Assembly (NCBI RefSeq): GCF_021272385.1
Contig: NZ_JAJSDZ010000007.1
Coordinates: forward strand, 310,001-374,000
Source: Vibrio salinus
Lineage (GTDB): Bacteria; Pseudomonadota; Gammaproteobacteria; Enterobacterales; Vibrionaceae
Length of the DNA stretch: 64,000 nt
Reading direction: 5' to 3'
Shown here: positions 8,370-17,032 of the stretch, in pieces
Layout: each line of letters opens with the position of its first letter
Numbering within the stretch: position 1 is the stretch's first letter
Made by a program: the position numbers and the translations under genes
The notes under the pieces: model-generated
The model's database searches: none
What the model saw: the letters and a program-made list of their open reading frames with translations, nothing else
What the model was told of the DNA's origin: nothing

Positions 8370-9288
8370 GCCGGCCTCCGGTACTGGATACAAAAACATC
8401 TTCCAGACTTGGTCTGACGTAGTTAAGGGAATGATTTGCCGAAAATGGCCGCAATAAAGCGATCGGATCAGGGTGCGATTCTCTGATCAAAACCCGGAGG
8501 CGGCTACCTATCTGAGAGGCGGAAATTACATCAGGGAGGGGAAGCAGGGATTGTTTTAATGCCCTCAGACCGTGCCCTTCAATTTCGATGATGCTGGATT
8601 TAAGATTGGACATCAGTTCTGAAGGTGAGCCATCTGCTCTTTTTACGCCATTGTCCAGAATACCGATACGGTGGCAGCGCTCGGCCTCATCCATATAGTG
8701 AGTGGAAACCAGAATGGTGGTACCGGAATCACACAAATCAAACAGCCGTTCCCAGAATTCCCGGCGGTTTTCCGGATCAACAGCTGACGTCGGTTCGTCA
8801 AGGAAAAGCAGGTCCGGAGAGTGGAGTGTTGCACAGGCCAGAGCCAGGCGTTGTTTTTGACCGCCACTCATAGAGCCGGATAACTGAGATTCTCTCCCTT
8901 TTAATTCATACAGATTGAGCAGTTCGGAAATCCGTTGTCTTTTCCGGCTTCCTTTCAGGCCATAAATGCTTCCGACAAAATTTAGGTTCTCCTCTACCGT
9001 CAGATTTTCATATAAGGAAAACTTCTGAGTCATGTATCCCAGGCGGGTTTTCAGTTGTTCCTCATTGCCTTTCAGTGGTTTCCCGAAGATATGGATATCG
9101 CCTGTCGTGGGCCTTAATAATCCGGTGAGAAGACGGATAGTTGTGGATTTACCACATCCATTCGGGCCAAGAAAACCGTAGATAATCCCTTTGGGGATGT
9201 TTAAATCCAATTGGTTGACAGCGGTTTGCCGTCCGAAAGTCCGGGTCAGATTTTCAGTCCGGATAACAGGAGTACCATCGTCATTCAT
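8359..9288 (-). CDS. ABC transporter ATP-binding protein
   Basis: Cytoplasmic ATPase subunit, 309 residues, that drives the neighbouring permease. Visible motifs: Walker A GPNGCGKST near residue 41, Q-loop MTQKFSLYENLTVEEN, signature SGSMSGGQKQRLALA, Walker B LLFLDEPTSAVDP, and the switch His in STHYMDEAERC. The roughly 80-residue C-terminal extension after the ATPase core is usual in the CcmA/YbhF-type exporters. The start codon overlaps the stop of the upstream HlyD-like gene (ATGA at 9285-9288), and the permease begins within its last codons. It carries one nucleotide-binding domain, whereas E. coli YbhF has two. Confidence 0.95.
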   Translation of the reverse strand: MNDDGTPVIRTENLTRTFGRQTAVNQLDLNIPKGIIYGFLGPNGCGKSTTIRLLTGLLRPTTGDIHIFGKPLKGNEEQLKTRLGYMTQKFSLYENLTVEENLNFVGSIYGLKGSRKRQRISELLNLYELKGRESQLSGSMSGGQKQRLALACATLHSPDLLFLDEPTSAVDPENRREFWERLFDLCDSGTTILVSTHYMDEAERCHRIGILDNGVKRADGSPSELMSNLKSSIIEIEGHGLRALKQSLLPLPDVISASQIGSRLRVLIRESHPDPIALLRPFSANHSLNYVRPSLEDVFVSSTGGRHVG

Positions 9289-10229
9289 GGCAGATGAACC
9301 TCCAGAGTGATCCCTGTAGGCAGGGTTTCAGCTTGCCTGATATCGATTTTGGTCAGATACATAAGACGGGAGCGATCCCGTTCGTTTAACGCATAATAAG
9401 GAGTAAAAGCTGGCTGCCGTCGGATATAGCGGATAGTTCCCTGATAGGGATTCGGTTTGCCGTCAATCTGAATCATGACGGTCTGGCCTTCGTGTATTTT
9501 GCCTAAAGCGGTTTGTGGTACATAAACCTGTGCATAAGGCCGGGATACGGTTTCAAGGCGAACCAGTGGTTCGTTCATGTTTACCCGGTTGCCTTCGAGC
9601 CACGGTAGCTGGACGACAGTACCTGATGATGGCGCAGTGATGGTGAGATCAGCGAGAGATTTTTGGGCCTGTTTGAGTGAACTTTCAGCGGCGGCCACTT
9701 TTGCTTTTAATTGTTCCAGAACTTCAGGACGGGTTCCGTTTTTTAAACGTTGCCACTGAGCCAGCGATTGTTCAGATAACTGACGTTTTTGGCGGTAATC
9801 GGTCTGAGTATTATCGAGTTCAGCCTGTCCGACGGTTTTGGTTTTGAAAAGTTTCCGGGTTCTCTGGTAAGCCAGCCGGGCTTTTTCTTCGATGGCTTTT
9901 GCGGCTTCATACTGGGCCTTGGCTGCCAGCTTGTCTTCTGAGCGTGCACCGTTTTCTTTTTCCTGAAGTGAAAATCTTGCCGTATTCAGATTTGCCTGCG
10001 CCTGCGCGACAGCAAGTTGTGCTGTTTCTGCGTTTATTTGCATTAAAGGCTGATGGGCGGAGACGTGATCTCCCTCATTGATATAGATGGACTGAATTTG
10101 TTCTGTCACAGGGGAGGATAATGTAATGGTATCTCTTTCCAGTGTTCCCATGGCAATGTGCTCGTCCGTTTGTTGCTGGCATCCGGAAAGAATCAGGGAC
10201 AAAAAAAAGTAAATTGAAAACAGGCGCAT
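9285..10229 (-). CDS. HlyD/YbhG-like membrane fusion lipoprotein
   Basis: Periplasmic adaptor of the export system, 314 residues. The N-terminus is a lipoprotein signal (FLSLILSGC lipobox, mature Cys near residue 17). A split biotinyl-lipoyl domain (LSSPVTEQIQSIYINEGDHV and ITAPSSGTVVQLPWLEGNRV) flanks a long alanine- and lysine-rich coiled-coil hairpin at about residues 70-190. A beta-barrel domain with YAQVYVPQTALGKI follows. It should link the ABC permease to an outer-membrane channel, which is not encoded here. The ATPase gene overlaps its stop, and the TetR gene ends nine bases upstream, making one transcription unit. Confidence 0.92.
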   Translation of the reverse strand: MRLFSIYFFLSLILSGCQQQTDEHIAMGTLERDTITLSSPVTEQIQSIYINEGDHVSAHQPLMQINAETAQLAVAQAQANLNTARFSLQEKENGARSEDKLAAKAQYEAAKAIEEKARLAYQRTRKLFKTKTVGQAELDNTQTDYRQKRQLSEQSLAQWQRLKNGTRPEVLEQLKAKVAAAESSLKQAQKSLADLTITAPSSGTVVQLPWLEGNRVNMNEPLVRLETVSRPYAQVYVPQTALGKIHEGQTVMIQIDGKPNPYQGTIRYIRRQPAFTPYYALNERDRSRLMYLTKIDIRQAETLPTGITLEVHLP

Positions 10230-10237
10230 AGCAGTTG

Positions 10238-10870
10238 TTACTCCCTATTTCCGGGCTCTTTGAACTGAAAAAGCCCTTCCAGCATAACCTGATGATTATG
10301 ACTGGCCAGTTGATTCAGGAAAAGCTCGTTTGTTTCAATGCCAAACTCCTGAATTAAATATTTTGGGGCAATCAAAGGAAAAACCATCAGACTGATCATA
10401 CTGAACTGGGCTAATTCCGGTTCAATGTTGTTATTAAAAGACCAATGAGGATTATCCGGTGAAAACCACTGACGAATGTGCATCAGGATATGATTAAAGA
10501 TACTGCTCATGATATTAAAAGCTTCATCGCTGTCGCCGTGGTACATCACCCGCAGCATCAATCTGGGTAAGTCCGGATTGGCCGACATTACCCGGTAATA
10601 GGTTTGCATGATAGTTAAAGGATCGTTGGTCTTTAAAAGATCATGGCGTTTCTGAAGCGTTTGTAATACCGGCTCGATGGTTTCCAGTACCATGGCTTCA
10701 AACAGCCCGGCTTTCGACCCGAAATAATAGCGAATCATTGCCGCATCGACACCAGCTCGTCTGGCAATCTGTCTGGTTGACACCCGCTCATATCCTAATT
10801 GGGTAAAGCAATCTTTAGCCGCGTCAATCAGGTTATTCCTTGTTTGCGTTTCACCTTTTGGTCGTGACAT
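10238..10870 (-). CDS. TetR-family regulator, CecR-like
   Basis: A 210-residue repressor-type protein. The N-terminal TetR helix-turn-helix is clear (RNNLIDAAKDCFTQLGYERV, then STRQIARRAGVDAAMIRYYF and GSKAGLFEAM). The C-terminal ligand domain resembles CecR/YbiH (DUF1956). In E. coli, CecR controls the ybhGFSR exporter and lies in front of it; here the regulator is likewise the first gene of the exporter operon. It probably represses its own operon until a drug or metabolite binds. A possible operator is noted just upstream. Confidence 0.9.
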   Translation of the reverse strand: MSRPKGETQTRNNLIDAAKDCFTQLGYERVSTRQIARRAGVDAAMIRYYFGSKAGLFEAMVLETIEPVLQTLQKRHDLLKTNDPLTIMQTYYRVMSANPDLPRLMLRVMYHGDSDEAFNIMSSIFNHILMHIRQWFSPDNPHWSFNNNIEPELAQFSMISLMVFPLIAPKYLIQEFGIETNELFLNQLASHNHQVMLEGLFQFKEPGNRE

Positions 10871-10890
10871 AGGACGTCCTTTTACTCATC

Positions 10891-10931
10891 TCAGAAATAT
10901 TCCCCGCCTGATGAATATAGAATTTTTCTGA
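10891..10931. promoter_or_regulatory. possible operator of the TetR/exporter operon
   Basis: TCAGAAATATTC (10891-10902) and GAATTTTTCTGA (10920-10931) are inverted copies with one mismatch, 20 to 60 bases upstream of the regulator start. The position suits autoregulation; the binding protein is inferred only. Confidence 0.4.
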
Positions 10932-11182
10932 ATGAGATGACAGGAAGTTAATTCCACAAATTTCATCAAATGGTGAATTATGGAAAAAACGTGATGGTTG
11001 TGAAATTAAATTGCAAATGCAAATTAACCGGAAGTATCGGTGACCTCAAATTTATTTCATTCATAGCGTCTATATTTTAAAGCGTATTTTAAGTTTTTCT
11101 TAATTACGTAAGCTTAACGGTTTTTTCTGATCTCATCAGGGTGATCCGATACAGGCTTACCGGCTGGAAAGGTAAAATTGAT
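10932..11182. other. divergent intergenic region
   Basis: This is the AT-rich rest of the region between the tetR-like gene and the GltD-like gene. It must contain the promoter of the nifJ operon, but no convincing -35/-10 pair, FNR box or coding sequence was recognised. Confidence 0.5.
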
Positions 11183-12820
11183 ATGCGTACGCCACTCAGA
11201 GATATGACTCCACCACCGGATTTGACTCAGAAGAAAGGGACGGGGCCGGTCAGAACTCAATTGCCGGTTTATTCCAATTCCCTGCCGCCCTGTAATTATG
11301 CCTGTCCGACCGGAAGTAATATTCAGGAATGGTTGTCCCTTGCTCAGGAAAAACGCTATGAAGAGGCGTTTCAGGAACTGATTCTGAATAATCCCTTGCC
11401 TGCTGTTCATGGCCGGGTGTGCTATCACCCCTGTGAAACGGCCTGTAACCGAACTCATGTGGATCAGGCGGTCAGTATTCATGCCGTTGAACGGTTTCTT
11501 GGTGATAAAGCATTGGCGGAAGGATGGCCGGTGCGTTATGACGCAAAACCAACAGGGAAAAGAGTGTTAATTGTTGGTGCCGGTCCGAGTGGCCTGGCAG
11601 CCGCTTATCATCTGAAACGCAAAGGTCATGATGTGGAAATTCATGAGTCCGCTTCGGTGGCCGGGGGAATGATGTTATTTGGTATTCCGGCTTACCGTCT
11701 GCCCCGGGATATCTTAAAACAGGAAATTCAGCGAATTGAAAAAATGGGTATCCGGATTGTGCTTAATCACATGGTAGAAAATTTACTGGCAGAAAAAGTG
11801 TCCGGCCAGTTTGATGCGGTGTTTATTGCCATTGGAGCCCATGTCGGCCGGGGTGTCAGCCTTTCCAGTCAGGATCATGACAGTACCTATGATGCGGTTT
11901 CTTATCTGCGCAGTAATGAACTAGGTGATGCTCCTGATTTGGGCGCCAGGGTGCTTGTTTACGGAGGCGGTAATACCGCAATGGATGCCGCCCGGACAGC
12001 ACGGCGTAAAGGCGCTGAGGTGTCAGTTGTTTATCGCCGGGACAGGGAACATATGCCTGCGCATGATTTTGAATGTCAGGAAGCGATGGAAGAAGGCATT
12101 AGCTTTCACTGGCTGAGAACCATCAATCAGATTGATGAAACCACGGTTACGCTGGAAAAAATGGAGCTGAACGAAGAAGGATATCCTATGCCTGTCGGGG
12201 AGTTTGAGTTGGTTCAGGCCGATTCTCTTATTCTGGCTCTGGGCCAGAATATTGATTCAAAGCTGACCCGTAATTTGCCCGGCGTTGAACATGATCAGGG
12301 TGGAGTTGTGACGGTTAATGAGCAAATGATGACCGGGTATCCGGGCGTGTTTGCCGGTGGTGATATGGTTCCCAGTGAAAGAACCGTCACTATTGCGGTG
12401 GGGCATGGGAAAAAAGCTGCAGCTCATATCGATGCCTTTTTACATGGACGGACTTATCACAAAGAAAGTAAGAGACCGCTGGTCAAATACGATCAGTTAC
12501 ACCTTTGGTATAAAACGGATGCAGATCAGCAGGCACAACCGGCTATAGCCCCGGAAATCCGAATGGAGAGCTTTGATGAGGTTGTCGGAGGATTAACGGA
12601 AGAAGAGGCACATTTTGAGGCACAGCGCTGCTATTCATGTGGTAACTGTTTTGAGTGTGATGGCTGCTATGGAGCCTGCCCTCATGATGCCATTATCAAG
12701 TTGGGAAAAGGTCATGGGTATCAGATTAATTATGAAAAATGTACCGGTTGTGGGGCCTGTTATGCTCAGTGTCCCTGCCATGCCATTGAAATGGTTTCGT
12801 CTGAAGTGAATCCGGAATAA
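11183..12820 (+). CDS. GltD-like NAD(P)-binding oxidoreductase with 4Fe-4S ferredoxin domain
   Basis: A 545-residue flavoprotein of the glutamate synthase small-subunit family. An N-terminal iron-sulfur helical domain (CNYACPTG near residue 36, CYHPCETACNR near 79) is followed by an FAD Rossmann motif (IVGAGPSGLAAAYHLKRKG, 130) and an NAD(P) motif (VYGGGNTAMDAARTARRKG, 258). The second FAD segment is FAGGDMVPSERT. A C-terminal two-cluster ferredoxin domain has CYSCGNCFECDGCYGACP and CTGCGACYAQCP. It ends 10 bases before nifJ, so it probably shuttles electrons between NAD(P)H and the ferredoxin/flavodoxin used by NifJ. The frame is open from a GTG at 11141; the ATG at 11183 (MRTPLRD) is preferred, with AAAGGT upstream. 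Confidence 0.85.
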   Translation: MRTPLRDMTPPPDLTQKKGTGPVRTQLPVYSNSLPPCNYACPTGSNIQEWLSLAQEKRYEEAFQELILNNPLPAVHGRVCYHPCETACNRTHVDQAVSIHAVERFLGDKALAEGWPVRYDAKPTGKRVLIVGAGPSGLAAAYHLKRKGHDVEIHESASVAGGMMLFGIPAYRLPRDILKQEIQRIEKMGIRIVLNHMVENLLAEKVSGQFDAVFIAIGAHVGRGVSLSSQDHDSTYDAVSYLRSNELGDAPDLGARVLVYGGGNTAMDAARTARRKGAEVSVVYRRDREHMPAHDFECQEAMEEGISFHWLRTINQIDETTVTLEKMELNEEGYPMPVGEFELVQADSLILALGQNIDSKLTRNLPGVEHDQGGVVTVNEQMMTGYPGVFAGGDMVPSERTVTIAVGHGKKAAAHIDAFLHGRTYHKESKRPLVKYDQLHLWYKTDADQQAQPAIAPEIRMESFDEVVGGLTEEEAHFEAQRCYSCGNCFECDGCYGACPHDAIIKLGKGHGYQINYEKCTGCGACYAQCPCHAIEMVSSEVNPE

Positions 12821-12830
12821 GGAGTGAATG

Positions 12831-15800
12831 ATGAATCGAACAAAACAGGCCGTCATGCACTCATGTGACGGAAATGAAGCGGCCGCCTATATCGCGTACA
12901 GAGTGAGTGAAGTTTGTGGTATTTTTCCGATCACTCCCTCTTCTGCGATGGCCGAATTTGCGGACCAGTGGGCCTCGGAAGGGAAAACTAATTTGTGGCA
13001 CAATGTACCTCTGATTGCCGAAATGCAGAGTGAAGGAGGGGCTGCCGGTACTGTACACGGAGCACTACAGAGCGGAGCATTGACAACAACGTTTACGGCT
13101 TCTCAGGGATTGATGCTGATGTTGCCCAATATGTACAAAATTGCCGGGGAACTGACATCAACGGTTTTTCATGTCGCGGCCCGTTCTCTGGCTGCACAGG
13201 CATTATCTATTTTTGGTGATCATCAGGATGTGATGGCTGTGCGGGGAACCGGTTTTGCCCTGTTGGCTTCTTCATCGGTACAGGAAGCTCATGATATGGC
13301 TCTGATTGCTCATGCATCTACCCTACAGGCCCGTATCCCTTTTGTGCATTTTTTTGATGGTTTCCGTACTTCCCATGAAGTGAATAAAATCAGTCTGATA
13401 CCGGATGATGTCATCCGGAGCATGATTTCCGATCAATGGGTAAGGGAGCATCGTGAGCGGGGGTTAAGGCCGGATAATCCGTTCATCCGGGGGACAGCGC
13501 AAAATCCGGATGTGTATTTTCAGGCCCGTGAGACGGTGAATCCGTTTTATCTGGCCACTCCGGACATTGTTCAGAAAAGTATGGATCAGCTTGCGGCACT
13601 GACCGGAAGACAGTACCGGCTGATGGAGTATTTTGGTGCCGGGGATGCGGAGCATATCGTGATTGCGATGGGGTCGGGGGTCGAAACCATCAAAGAAACT
13701 GTCAGTTATCTGGTATCGCAGGGGGAAAAAGTCGGCGGCGTTCAGGTACATTTATACCGGCCGTTGTCTGCCTGCCATTTGCTGGATGCCATACCTGAAA
13801 CGGTCCGGGTTATCACCGTACTGGATCGCACGAAAGAAACCGGTTCGAATGGCGATCCATTATATCAGGATGTCATGACGGCCGTGGTGGAAAATGCCGA
13901 CAGGTTTACGGTATTTCCCAGATTGATAGCCGGGCGTTATGGCCTGTCCAGTAAAGAGTTTACGCCGGCGATGGTCAAAGCCATCTTTGATAACCCTAAA
14001 TCGGAAAAGGTTAAGCAGCATTTTACCGTTGGTATTAATGATGATGTTTGTGATTCCAGTCTGGATGTCGATGAATCGTTTGATATCGAATCCGGTGACA
14101 TTGTCCGGGCTCTTTTCTTTGGTCTCGGCTCGGATGGTACAGTGGGAGCCAATAAAAATACCATTAAAATTATTGGTGAAGACCCGGATTATTTTGCTCA
14201 GGGTTATTTCGTTTATGACTCAAAAAAATCAGGTTCGAAAACCGAATCGCACCTTCGTTTCGGGCATCATCCGATTAATAGTCCATATCTGATTCAGTCT
14301 GCGAATTTTATTGCCTGTCATCAGGCTACGTTTATTGAAACGGTGAATATGTTGGATAAAGCAGCGATGGGGGCGACCTTTTTGCTGAATACGTCTGTGG
14401 AAAAAGACAAAGTCTGGATGTCGATTCCTGAGGCAATGCAGAAAAAACTGATTGAAAACCGGATGACATTTTACGTGATTGACGCGTATAAGGTTGCCCG
14501 TGAGACAGAGATGGGCAACCGGATTAATACCATCATGCAGACCTGTTTTTTTGCATTATCCGGGGTGATCGATAAACAGACTGCCGTGGGGAAAATAAAG
14601 CAGGCGATAAAGAAAACGTATTCCCGGAAAGGGGCCGGGTTGGTTGAGAAAAATTTCTCTGCGGTGGATCAGGCACTGGCGCATTTGCATCAGATTGACG
14701 TACCCGATGTTGTCTTTTCTTCGGTGACCGATAAAGCGACCGTAGCGGAAACTGCACCGGAATTTGTCCGCCAGGTGACGGCGGAAATGATTCGTGGTAA
14801 AGGCGACCGGATTCCGGTGTCGATGCTCCCGGAGGACGGAACATATCCTTCCGGTACCAGTCAGTGGGAAAAAAGAAACATTGCGCAGCGCATTCCTATC
14901 TGGGAGTCAGAGGACTGCATTCAGTGTGGAAATTGCAGCATTATCTGCCCGCATGCTGCAATCCGGGCTAAATTTTACGATAAATCCCGATTGAATGATG
15001 CTCCGGACGGGTATAAATCCGCAGGTATTACCGCGCGGGGGTTCCCGGATGCCCGGTATACTTTGCAGGTGTACCCGGAAGATTGCACCGGTTGTGGTTT
15101 GTGTGTGGATGCCTGTCCGGTGCAGAAACCGGTTAATGTCGGTCAGTTACCGCGTAAAGCGATCAATATGGAACTGAAAGCGCCTTATCTGGAAACGGAG
15201 AAAGAAAGCCTGATGTTCTTTGAAACCATTCCTTATAATGATCGTGCCCGGGTTGATTTCTCCCATGTCCGTGGTGTCCAGTTTCTGGAGCCGTTGTTTG
15301 AGTTTTCCGGAGCCTGTTCCGGATGTGGTGAAACACCATACCTAAAGCTGATTTCTCAGCTATTTGGTGACCGGATGATGATTGCCAACGCTACCGGATG
15401 CTCTTCTATCTATGGTGGTAATCTTCCGACGACCCCATGGGCAAAGAATAGTGCGAACAGGGGACCTGCCTGGTCTAATTCTTTGTTTGAAGATAATGCT
15501 GAATTTGGATTCGGGTTTCATCTGGCGGCAACAAAACAAAACGGTTTAGCCAGACAACTCTTAGCTGAGTTCAGGCACTTACTTGACCCTTTACTTGTCG
15601 ATCAATTGCTGAATGCGGAGCAACTCATGGAATCCGACATTCAGGCCCAGATAAAACGGGTTGATGTTTTGAAACAGCAACTGGAGAGTATAGGTACGAA
15701 CGACGCATATAACCTTATGTCTGTCGCGGATCAACTAATCAGACGCTCGATCTGGATTGTGGGCGGAGATGGCTGGGCCTATGATATTGGCTATGGTGGT

Positions 15801-16427
15801 CTGGATCATGTACTGGCAAGTGGTGCTGATGTCAATGTTCTGGTGATGGATACGGAAGTGTATTCGAATACCGGAGGGCAGATGTCAAAATCGACACCAC
15901 TTGGTGCGGTGGCGAAATTTGCGGCGGCAGGTAAGCATTCGAATAAAAAAGACATCGCGCTTCAGGCGATTGCCTATAACAATGTGTATGTCGGCCGGAT
16001 TGCTATCGGTGCCGATCCGCAACAGGCCATATTAACGATGCGTGAGGCTGAAGCCTACCGGGGGCCTTCATTGATCATTGCGTACAGTCACTGTATTGCT
16101 CATGGTATTAATATGAACGACGGACGACGTCAGCAACAACTGGCGGTTAAATCCGGGCACTGGCCGTTGTTCCGTTATAATCCGGCGTTGAGAGATAGTC
16201 ATAAAAACCCGTTTACTCTTGACACCTTGCGTCCGACGGTGCCGCTCAGTGAATATCGTTTGAATGAAGCCAGATACCGGGAATTGTACGATGCCGATCC
16301 GGAAACATCAAAACAGATTTTAGCTCAGGCTCAGCAGTCCGTTGACAGTAAATGGCAGTTTTATGAAGAACTTGCGATGCGGTCTTCCAGTGTTGCTGTA
16401 CCTCATTTTGAATACAATGTTCGTTGA
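12831..16427 (+). CDS. nifJ: pyruvate:ferredoxin (flavodoxin) oxidoreductase
   Basis: Oxidises pyruvate to acetyl-CoA and CO2 while reducing ferredoxin or flavodoxin. The protein has about 1198 residues, normal for the single-chain form. In order: the pyrimidine-binding domain with FPITPSSAMAE and GGAAGTVHGALQSGA; a transketolase C-like domain; the EKR linker; two 4Fe-4S motifs (CIQCGNCSIICPH near residue 693 and CTGCGLCVDACP near 750); CSGCGE near 828, ligand of the proximal cluster; and the TPP site GGDGWAYDIGYGG near 977 followed by NVLVMDTEVYSNTGGQ. GGAG at 12821-12824 best fits the second of two tandem ATGs (12828, 12831). It forms an operon with the flavoprotein upstream. Confidence 0.96.
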   Translation: MNRTKQAVMHSCDGNEAAAYIAYRVSEVCGIFPITPSSAMAEFADQWASEGKTNLWHNVPLIAEMQSEGGAAGTVHGALQSGALTTTFTASQGLMLMLPNMYKIAGELTSTVFHVAARSLAAQALSIFGDHQDVMAVRGTGFALLASSSVQEAHDMALIAHASTLQARIPFVHFFDGFRTSHEVNKISLIPDDVIRSMISDQWVREHRERGLRPDNPFIRGTAQNPDVYFQARETVNPFYLATPDIVQKSMDQLAALTGRQYRLMEYFGAGDAEHIVIAMGSGVETIKETVSYLVSQGEKVGGVQVHLYRPLSACHLLDAIPETVRVITVLDRTKETGSNGDPLYQDVMTAVVENADRFTVFPRLIAGRYGLSSKEFTPAMVKAIFDNPKSEKVKQHFTVGINDDVCDSSLDVDESFDIESGDIVRALFFGLGSDGTVGANKNTIKIIGEDPDYFAQGYFVYDSKKSGSKTESHLRFGHHPINSPYLIQSANFIACHQATFIETVNMLDKAAMGATFLLNTSVEKDKVWMSIPEAMQKKLIENRMTFYVIDAYKVARETEMGNRINTIMQTCFFALSGVIDKQTAVGKIKQAIKKTYSRKGAGLVEKNFSAVDQALAHLHQIDVPDVVFSSVTDKATVAETAPEFVRQVTAEMIRGKGDRIPVSMLPEDGTYPSGTSQWEKRNIAQRIPIWESEDCIQCGNCSIICPHAAIRAKFYDKSRLNDAPDGYKSAGITARGFPDARYTLQVYPEDCTGCGLCVDACPVQKPVNVGQLPRKAINMELKAPYLETEKESLMFFETIPYNDRARVDFSHVRGVQFLEPLFEFSGACSGCGETPYLKLISQLFGDRMMIANATGCSSIYGGNLPTTPWAKNSANRGPAWSNSLFEDNAEFGFGFHLAATKQNGLARQLLAEFRHLLDPLLVDQLLNAEQLMESDIQAQIKRVDVLKQQLESIGTNDAYNLMSVADQLIRRSIWIVGGDGWAYDIGYGGLDHVLASGADVNVLVMDTEVYSNTGGQMSKSTPLGAVAKFAAAGKHSNKKDIALQAIAYNNVYVGRIAIGADPQQAILTMREAEAYRGPSLIIAYSHCIAHGINMNDGRRQQQLAVKSGHWPLFRYNPALRDSHKNPFTLDTLRPTVPLSEYRLNEARYRELYDADPETSKQILAQAQQSVDSKWQFYEELAMRSSSVAVPHFEYNVR

Positions 16428-16435
16428 AGAAAAAT

Positions 16436-16467
16436 CGCTTAAATAAATCCGGGAAGATATTTAAGCG
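16436..16467. terminator. hairpin after nifJ
   Basis: CGCTTAAATA (16436-16445) and TATTTAAGCG (16458-16467) form a perfect 10-bp stem nine bases after the nifJ stop. The following GTTCTAT is a weak T-tract, so termination is likely but not certain. Confidence 0.5.
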
Positions 16468-17032
16468 GTTCTATAAAAGCGAATCGAATTTAAAAATATG
16501 AGTTTTTGACAAGCTTATAATATCTGTTGGGTCGGGGTTAGTTTCCTGCCTTCAGAATTGAATAATAGCGAATCATTGTTTCATATTTTATTTATGCTAC
16601 CGACACTAAATGTATTTTTACTGTGAATATATTTAATTCGAGAAATATTTATTATTAATCATTTAAATGATAGTAAGTTAATTCAATCATGTTACTCATT
16701 CACGAGTTATTAAGTATAAGCAGAGAGATTTGAATTGCAGTATCTTTATGAAATGTAGATAAAAATGTAGCTAAAAGCTAACATCTTCCGCTAAATCCTA
16801 CAGAATTTATTATTTTATCCTGCCCAAAAATCACCACTAATGATTGTTTTGTTAATAAATTAACTATATTCTAACATTTCTGAAATCCATTATTAAGCAG
16901 AATAGTTCTTTCCCGAATTATCGGTATTAATTCGTTTCTTAGTCGTCAGGCTATGTAGCTAATACTGGTGTCATATGAGTGGGATAAATGAGCTTTTCGA
17001 GTTGTGTTCAATATGCTCTGGGGTTTTATTTT
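16468..17032 (+). other. AT-rich intergenic region
   Basis: About 560 very AT-rich bases between nifJ and the lipoprotein gene. No open frame with a ribosome site, no structured RNA and no repeat unit was recognised. It presumably holds the lipoprotein promoter. Confidence 0.5.

Noticed and set aside
10982..11182. FNR or ArcA site before the nifJ operon
   Set aside because: No TTGAT-N4-ATCAA or comparable sequence could be found, though anaerobic control would be expected.
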